Of a stretch of 64,000 bases of DNA, positions 58,864 through 64,000 are shown piece by piece. The position numbers and the translations under genes were made by a program. This DNA is from Ferribacterium limneticum (lineage in GTDB: Bacteria; Pseudomonadota; Gammaproteobacteria; Burkholderiales; Rhodocyclaceae), in contig NZ_CP075190.1 of assembly GCF_020510585.1 (NCBI RefSeq), positions 1,610,001-1,674,000 of the forward strand. Direction: 5' to 3'. The notes under the pieces are model-generated. The model saw nothing but the letters and a program-made list of their open reading frames with translations. It did no database searches and had not been told where the DNA came from. Every line of letters starts with the position of its first letter. The stretch's first letter is position 1.

Positions 58864-60237
58864 ATGCCAGCTAATTCTCCAGTTCAGTTTGCCTTGCCCG
58901 CTCTGGCCGGCTTGAAACTCTCCGAATTGATCTCGGCGCTCAGTCATGCGCTCGACATTACCGAAGGGCAGCCGGAAGGCCATTGCGTGCGTTGTTGCTG
59001 GATCGGCATGCACATCGGCCGCCGTCTCGGGCTCGGCGACGACGATCTGTGGAATCTCTATTACACCTTGCTGCTCAAGGATTTGGGCTGCAGCAGTAAC
59101 GCGGCGCGCATCTGCGAACTGTATCTGACCGACGACCTGAGCTTCAAACGCGATTTCAAAAAAGTGGGCGACAGCCTGCCCCGGGTGCTCCAGTTCGTGC
59201 TCAGCCATACCGGGCTGAGGGCGCCGCTGGCCGAGCGTTTTCGCAGCGTCATGACGATCATGCGCGACGGCGAACAGATCGCCACCGAGTTGATCGCCAC
59301 CCGCTGCCAGCGCGGCGCCGAAATCGCCCGCCTGCTGCGTTTTCCCGAGAGCGTGTCGGCCGGCATCTACAGCCTGGACGAGCATTTCAACGGCCAGGGC
59401 AAGCCGCAGGGCCTGGCTGGCGAGGCGATTCCGCTCTATTCGCGTATTGCGCTGCTGGCTCAGGTGATTGATGTTTTTCATACCTCCGGCGGCCCGCAGG
59501 CGGCTTTCGACGAGGTTGGGCAGCGCGTTGGCGGCTGGTTTGATCCCGCTCTGGTCAAGGCTTTCGAGCAACTGGCGGGCGACGACGCCTTCTGGAAAAC
59601 GCTGGCTTCGCCCGACGTCATGACAGCGGTGCTGGCGCTCGAGCCGGCCGGGCATGTCGTGGCGCTCGACGACGATTATCTCGACGACATCGCGGCCGCC
59701 TTCGGCCAGATCGTCGACTCGAAGAGCCCCTATACCAGCGGGCACAGCACGCGGGTTGCGCTCTACGCCGACCTGATCGCCGAAACGCTGGGTCTGGCGG
59801 CGGACCGTCGGCGCTGGCTGAAGCGCGGTGCGCTACTCCACGATGTCGGGAAACTTGGCGTCAGCAACAGCGTGCTCGACAAGCCTGGCAAGCTGGATGA
59901 CGAGGAGTGGGCGGCGGTCAAGGCGCATGCCACGTACACCGAGACGATCCTCTCGCGCATCGACGCCTTTACCGAACTGGCCCAAGTGTCGGCGGCGCAC
60001 CACGAGCGGTTCGATGGCAAGGGTTACCCGCGCGGCGTGACGGCGAAAGATATCTGTCTCGAAACGCGGATCATCACGACGGCCGATATTTTCGATGCGA
60101 TCACCGCCGAACGCCCGTACCGCGGTGCTGTGCCGATTCCCAAGACCCTGGAAATCATGGCAGAAAATGTTGGCACGGCCATCGACGCGAAATGTTTTGA
60201 CGCGCTTAAACAGGCACTTGCCCGCCTGCCGGTCTGA
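58864..60237 (+). CDS. HD-GYP domain c-di-GMP phosphodiesterase
   Basis: 457-residue soluble protein with two HD-type modules. The first (residues 20-190) keeps part of the pattern (GIYSLDEHFNGQGKP later resembles the GYP helix). The second (about 290-440) is canonical: ALLHDVGKLGVSNSVLDKPGKL, AAHHERFDGKGYPRGV and ADIFDAITAERPYR. It is therefore likely an active c-di-GMP hydrolase, in contrast to the degenerate protein at 51296. ATG at 58864 is preferred over an upstream TTG. Confidence 0.9.
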   Translation: MPANSPVQFALPALAGLKLSELISALSHALDITEGQPEGHCVRCCWIGMHIGRRLGLGDDDLWNLYYTLLLKDLGCSSNAARICELYLTDDLSFKRDFKKVGDSLPRVLQFVLSHTGLRAPLAERFRSVMTIMRDGEQIATELIATRCQRGAEIARLLRFPESVSAGIYSLDEHFNGQGKPQGLAGEAIPLYSRIALLAQVIDVFHTSGGPQAAFDEVGQRVGGWFDPALVKAFEQLAGDDAFWKTLASPDVMTAVLALEPAGHVVALDDDYLDDIAAAFGQIVDSKSPYTSGHSTRVALYADLIAETLGLAADRRRWLKRGALLHDVGKLGVSNSVLDKPGKLDDEEWAAVKAHATYTETILSRIDAFTELAQVSAAHHERFDGKGYPRGVTAKDICLETRIITTADIFDAITAERPYRGAVPIPKTLEIMAENVGTAIDAKCFDALKQALARLPV

Positions 60238-60294
60238 TTCCCCCGTAAAATACGCCCTTTGTTTGCCGGCCCGTCCGGATAAGGTTTCCATCGC

Positions 60295-61626
60295 ATGACT
60301 ATTCAGCAAAAAGTGCCGACCGTCGGCTTCGTTTCCCTCGGCTGCCCGAAGGCGTCATCTGACGCCGAGCGCATCCTGACCAAGCTGCGCGCCGAAGGCT
60401 ACGAGATTTCGCCGAGCTACGACAATTCCGATCTGGTGATCGTCAATACCTGTGGCTTCATCGACGCCGCCGTCGAGGAATCGCTCGACGCCATCGGCGA
60501 AGCCTTGAATGAGAACGGCAAGGTCATCGTCACCGGCTGCCTCGGTGCCAAGGGCGACATCGTCCAATCGACGCATCCGTCGGTGCTCGCCGTGACTGGC
60601 CCGCACGCTGCCGACGAGGTCATGGGCTACGTCCACGCCCACCTGCCCAAGCCGCACGACCCGTATTCCGACCTCGTGCCGCCGCAGGGCGTGCGCCTGA
60701 CGCCGGATCACTTTGCCTACCTGAAGATTTCCGAAGGCTGCAACCACAGCTGCACCTTCTGCATCATCCCGTCGTTGCGCGGTCCGCTCGTCTCGCGGCC
60801 GGTCGGCGATGTGCTGGCCGAAGCCGAAAATCTGGCCCGCGCCGGCGTCAAGGAAATTCTGGTGATTTCGCAAGACACCAGCGCTTACGGCGTCGACCTC
60901 AAGTACCGCACGGCCTTCTGGGGCGGCAAGCCGGTCAAGTCGCGCCTCAAGGAATTGTGCGAGGCGCTGGCCAGCTTCGGCATCTGGGTCCGCCTGCATT
61001 ACGTTTACCCGTACCCGTCGGTCGATGACGTCATCCCGCTCATGGCCGAAGGCAAGATCCTGCCTTACCTCGACGTGCCTTTCCAGCACGCCAGCCCGAC
61101 CATCCTCAAGGCAATGAAGCGCCCGGCCTCGGCCGAGAACACGCTGGAACGCATCGCCAAGTGGCGCGACATCTGCCCGGAAATCGTCATCCGCTCGACC
61201 TTTATCACCGGCTTCCCCGGCGAAACCGACGAGGATTTCGATCAACTGATCCAGTTCCTGGAAGATGCCAAGCTTGATCGCGTCGGCGCTTTCGCCTACT
61301 CGCCGGTCGAAGGTGCCAAAGCCAACGAACTCGCCGGTCTGCCGCCGGAAGATGTACGCGAAGACCGTCGCCGCTGGCTGATGCAGGTTCAGGAAGATAT
61401 TTCCGCCGCCAAGCTCGAAGCCAAGATCGACACGGTCATTCAGGTGTTGGTCGATGCCGTTGACGAGGAAGGGACCATCGCTCGCTCCAAGGCCGACGCC
61501 CCGGAAATCGACGGCGTGGTGTACATCGATGGCTATTTCGATGCCCAGCCCGGCGATTTCATGCAGGTCAAGGTTATCGACGCCGACCACCACGACCTCT
61601 ACGCCCAGCCGGTCGGGCAGGGCTAA
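60295..61626 (+). CDS. rimO: Ribosomal protein S12 methylthiotransferase
   Basis: 443-residue radical-SAM enzyme that methylthiolates an aspartate of ribosomal protein S12. N-terminal cluster ligands Cys17 (GCPKASSD), Cys53 (NTCGFID) and Cys82 (GCLGAK). The radical-SAM cluster Cys149, 153 and 156 (GCNHSCTFC). A TRAM domain ends the protein. Normal length, 57 bp after the HD-GYP gene. Confidence 0.97.
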   Translation: MTIQQKVPTVGFVSLGCPKASSDAERILTKLRAEGYEISPSYDNSDLVIVNTCGFIDAAVEESLDAIGEALNENGKVIVTGCLGAKGDIVQSTHPSVLAVTGPHAADEVMGYVHAHLPKPHDPYSDLVPPQGVRLTPDHFAYLKISEGCNHSCTFCIIPSLRGPLVSRPVGDVLAEAENLARAGVKEILVISQDTSAYGVDLKYRTAFWGGKPVKSRLKELCEALASFGIWVRLHYVYPYPSVDDVIPLMAEGKILPYLDVPFQHASPTILKAMKRPASAENTLERIAKWRDICPEIVIRSTFITGFPGETDEDFDQLIQFLEDAKLDRVGAFAYSPVEGAKANELAGLPPEDVREDRRRWLMQVQEDISAAKLEAKIDTVIQVLVDAVDEEGTIARSKADAPEIDGVVYIDGYFDAQPGDFMQVKVIDADHHDLYAQPVGQG

Positions 61627-61632
61627 TCTGCC

Positions 61633-62499
61633 GTGGCCCGGCCGCGTCTCGGCATCGCCCTTGGCTCCGGATCGGCGCGTGGCTGGGCGCATATCGGCGT
61701 GTTGCGCGCCCTGCATGAGGCCGGCATCGAGCCCGATGTCGTCTGCGGCACCTCGATCGGGGCGTTTGTCGGCGCCGCCTATGCCTCCCGCGACCTCGAC
61801 AAACTTGAGGCCTGGGCAGACGGACTCAGCCGGCGAGACGTACTTCGCTTCTTCGATGTCAGCCTGACAGGCGGGCTGATCAAGGGGGCAAAGCTGCTCG
61901 ACTTTGCCTCGACCTCCTTCCTCAATGAAACCTTTGCCGATCTCGATCGGCCTTTCGCTTGCGTCGCCACCGATCTGGCGACGGGCCGTGAAGTCTGGTT
62001 GCGCGAGGGATCGGTCGCCGATGCGGTACGCGCCTCGATCGCGCTGCCTGGCCTGTTTTCGCCGCAATTGCTTGACCAGCGTTTCCTGGTCGATGGCGGC
62101 CTGGTCAATCCGGTTCCGGTTTCGCTGTGCCGGGCGCTCGACGCCGAAGTCGTGGTGGCCGTCGATCTCGGCATGGACATGCTGACCACGCTGCAGCGGC
62201 GCAACGGCAAGCCGGTAGTGGCCAATGGTGGTTGGCGCAATGCCGTCGGTCGCTGGTTTGGCGGCGGCGACGACAAGCCGGTTCGGCCTTCGCTGGCCGA
62301 TGTGGTTACCAACAGCATTGCCATCATGCAGGGCCGCATCTCGCGTTCGCGCCTGGCCGGCGAACCGGCCGACGTGCTTATCGCGCCGCGTCTCGGGCAA
62401 CTCAACCTGCTCGACTATCATCGTGCCGGCGAAGCCATTGCCGCCGGGCGCAAGGCAACCGAGCACATGCTGCCGCTGCTGCACTCGCTGCTCGATTGA
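61633..62499 (+). CDS. Patatin-like phospholipase family protein
   Basis: 288-residue hydrolase with an oxyanion loop GSGSARGWAHIGVLRAL, nucleophile Ser41 in GTSIG and catalytic Asp in VDGGLVNPVPV (about residue 155). RssA-like size, no signal peptide. GTG start six bases after rimO. Substrate unknown. Confidence 0.9.
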   Translation: MARPRLGIALGSGSARGWAHIGVLRALHEAGIEPDVVCGTSIGAFVGAAYASRDLDKLEAWADGLSRRDVLRFFDVSLTGGLIKGAKLLDFASTSFLNETFADLDRPFACVATDLATGREVWLREGSVADAVRASIALPGLFSPQLLDQRFLVDGGLVNPVPVSLCRALDAEVVVAVDLGMDMLTTLQRRNGKPVVANGGWRNAVGRWFGGGDDKPVRPSLADVVTNSIAIMQGRISRSRLAGEPADVLIAPRLGQLNLLDYHRAGEAIAAGRKATEHMLPLLHSLLD

Positions 62500-62506
62500 A
62501 ACCGCA

Positions 62507-63898
62507 ATGAATGATTCCCTGATCGATAAACTCGCCGCCCTCGTCGGCCCGGCCCAGGTGCTGACCGAGCCGGCTGACATCGCGCCCTTCGTCACCGACT
62601 GGCGCGGCCGTTACCGCGGCGCGGCGCAATGTGTCGTTCGCCCCGGCAATACCGGCGAGGTGGCGGCGGTGGTCAAGGCCTGCGTCGAGGCCGGAGTGGC
62701 TATTGTCCCGCAGGGCGGCAACACCAGCCTGTGTGGTGCGGCAACGCCGGACGACTCGGGCGGCGCGGTGGTTGTCAGTTTGAGCCGCTTGAACCGTGTT
62801 CTCACGGTCGACCGGAAAAACAGCACAATTTCAGTCGAGGCCGGCTGTACGCTGGCCGCCGTGCAGGAAGCCGCGCGCGCCGCCGACCGGCTGTTTCCGC
62901 TGGCGTTGGCGTCGGAAGGCAGTTGCCAGATCGGCGGCAATCTGTCGACCAATGCCGGCGGTGTGCAAGTGCTGCGCTACGGCAACACACGCGAATTGAC
63001 GCTGGGTCTGGAAGTGGTTCTGGCCAACGGTGACATCTGGAACGGCCTGCGCGGCCTGCGCAAGGACAATACTGGCTACGACCTCAAGCAGTTGTTCATT
63101 GGTGCCGAGGGCACGCTGGGCATCATTACCGGCGCCGTGCTCAAGCTTTTCCCGCTGCCGAAAAGGCAGCTTACCTGCTGGCTGAACGTCGCTTCGCCGG
63201 CGGCTGCGGTGGACCTGCTGAATTCGGCAAAAACGGCTTTCGATGCCCAACTGACGGCCTTCGAGCTGGTTTCGGAAAGCGCCCTCGGGCTGGTCCTCAA
63301 GAACATTCCCGATACCGTCCGGCCAAGTGCCAGCTCACCGTGGTACGTGCTGGCCGAATTCTCCGAGGCCGATCCGGCTGCCGTCGAAGCCTGGCTGACG
63401 GACCGCCTGACGGTGGCCGAGGTCAGCGACGGCGTCGTGGCCCAATCGGAAACGCAGGCGAAAAGGCTGTGGGCGTTGCGCGAGAATATTTCCGAAGCGC
63501 AGAAGATCGAGGGCATAAGCATCAAGCACGATGTCTCGGTGCCGGTTTCGCGTATTCCTGAGTTTCTGGCCACGGCTGATGCGGCGCTGGCCAAGGCCTT
63601 TCCGGGTATCCGCGTGGTCGCCTTTGGCCATGTTGGCGATGGCAATTTGCATTACAACCTGTCGAAAGCCGATGCGCACGACAACACCGACTTCATCGCC
63701 AGCGAAGCCGAGGTTCATCGCCTCGTTCATGACACGGTGCACGCGTTGAACGGTTCGATATCGGCCGAACATGGTATCGGCCAGTTGAAGCGCGAGGAAA
63801 TCCTGCGTTACAAGAGCCCGGTCGAGATGGCGCTCATGCGTTCGCTCAAGCAGGCGCTCGATCCCCGTGGCCTGATGAATCCCGGCAAGCTGCTCTGA
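62507..63898 (+). CDS. FAD-linked oxidase (GlcD/D-2-hydroxyacid dehydrogenase type)
   Basis: 463-residue flavoprotein. FAD-binding PCMH domain with PQGGNTSLCGAATPD, NLSTNAGGVQVLRYGNTREL and GAEGTLGIITGAVLKL; C-terminal FAD-oxidase domain with GHVGDGNLHYNL, SAEHGIGQLKR and GLMNPGKLL. It oxidises a D-2-hydroxyacid such as lactate or 2-hydroxyglutarate. ATG at 62507 follows the patatin stop; the longer frame lies inside that gene. A weak element match lies at 62803-62834. Confidence 0.92.
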   Translation: MNDSLIDKLAALVGPAQVLTEPADIAPFVTDWRGRYRGAAQCVVRPGNTGEVAAVVKACVEAGVAIVPQGGNTSLCGAATPDDSGGAVVVSLSRLNRVLTVDRKNSTISVEAGCTLAAVQEAARAADRLFPLALASEGSCQIGGNLSTNAGGVQVLRYGNTRELTLGLEVVLANGDIWNGLRGLRKDNTGYDLKQLFIGAEGTLGIITGAVLKLFPLPKRQLTCWLNVASPAAAVDLLNSAKTAFDAQLTAFELVSESALGLVLKNIPDTVRPSASSPWYVLAEFSEADPAAVEAWLTDRLTVAEVSDGVVAQSETQAKRLWALRENISEAQKIEGISIKHDVSVPVSRIPEFLATADAALAKAFPGIRVVAFGHVGDGNLHYNLSKADAHDNTDFIASEAEVHRLVHDTVHALNGSISAEHGIGQLKREEILRYKSPVEMALMRSLKQALDPRGLMNPGKLL

Positions 63899-63919
63899 GG
63901 CCCGCTCGGGCCGGTGAGA

Positions 63920-64000
63920 TCAGGCTTCAAGCTGGCCGTGCCCGGCGTCAGGTTCGGGGAGTTCAAAAGGCAATGTAAAGCGGAAAGTGCAGCCTTTGCC
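63920..64000 (-). CDS. C-terminal end of a sensor histidine kinase (partial)
   Basis: Only the last 26 residues are in the window. GKGCTFRFTLPFELPEP matches the end of the histidine-kinase ATPase domain (G-x-G-x-x-F-x-F-x-L-P). The rest lies beyond the window end. Converges on the FAD-oxidase gene. Confidence 0.7.
   Translation of the reverse strand, partial: GKGCTFRFTLPFELPEPDAGHGQLEA

Overview
The window reads as a chromosomal piece of a diazotrophic betaproteobacterium of the Rhodocyclales (Dechloromonas/Azonexus-like). This is inferred from the high GC, the gene content (nif-linked Rnf complex, modular NifU, large beta-oxidation set, many c-di-GMP proteins) and the regulatory style; no database was consulted. 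There are no phage, IS, CRISPR or rRNA genes. Two tRNA genes are present.

Layout. (1) 1-5577: rnfABCDGEH operon behind a -24/-12 promoter, a membrane electron pump likely feeding nitrogenase. (2) 5620-8695: an ion permease, a helix-hairpin-helix protein of unknown role and a universal stress protein. (3) 8817-19535: nitrogen-fixation block with nifE, two tandem phasin-like genes, nifN, nifX, an RseC-like gene, two small nif-associated genes, fdxB, two unknown genes, then iscA-nif/nifU/nifS. Three NifA/sigma-54 promoters drive it, each with a TGT-N10-ACA site. nifHDK and nifB are not in the window. (4) 19583-28649: LexA-controlled dinB, paaX, a MoaD-like/BNR pair, a crotonase remnant, two small proteins with a shared tail, folB-folA and a PAS-GGDEF-EAL protein. 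(5) 28663-45853: fatty-acid degradation regulon with a TetR repressor, fadE, two thiolases, two differently ordered hydratase/dehydrogenase fusions, FadL porin, thioesterase-like protein, FadD, a nitronate-monooxygenase-like protein and a second acyl-CoA dehydrogenase. A shared operator links the repressor gene, the porin gene and the second fusion gene. (6) 45895-53474: a putative type XI secretion locus (Slam-like outer-membrane protein plus two paralogous exported cargo candidates), a LapG-like protease and a degenerate HD-GYP receptor. (7) 53492-58478: two YceI proteins, cytochrome b561, a DODA dioxygenase with a divergent LysR regulator, and small envelope proteins. (8) 58507-64000: tRNA-Thr and tRNA-Val, an HD-GYP protein, rimO, a patatin, an FAD-linked oxidase and the end of a histidine kinase gene.

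The most unusual feature is a dispersed element of about 36 bp (left block CYACGGTCAACC, middle RGAAAAAA, right block CGGCCAAAATTGAAAT). It occurs at nine intergenic sites in both orientations, with two or three further copies inside genes. One copy supplies the -35 hexamer of a beta-oxidation promoter. The second notable system is the Slam-plus-two-cargo locus at 45.9-50.3 kb.
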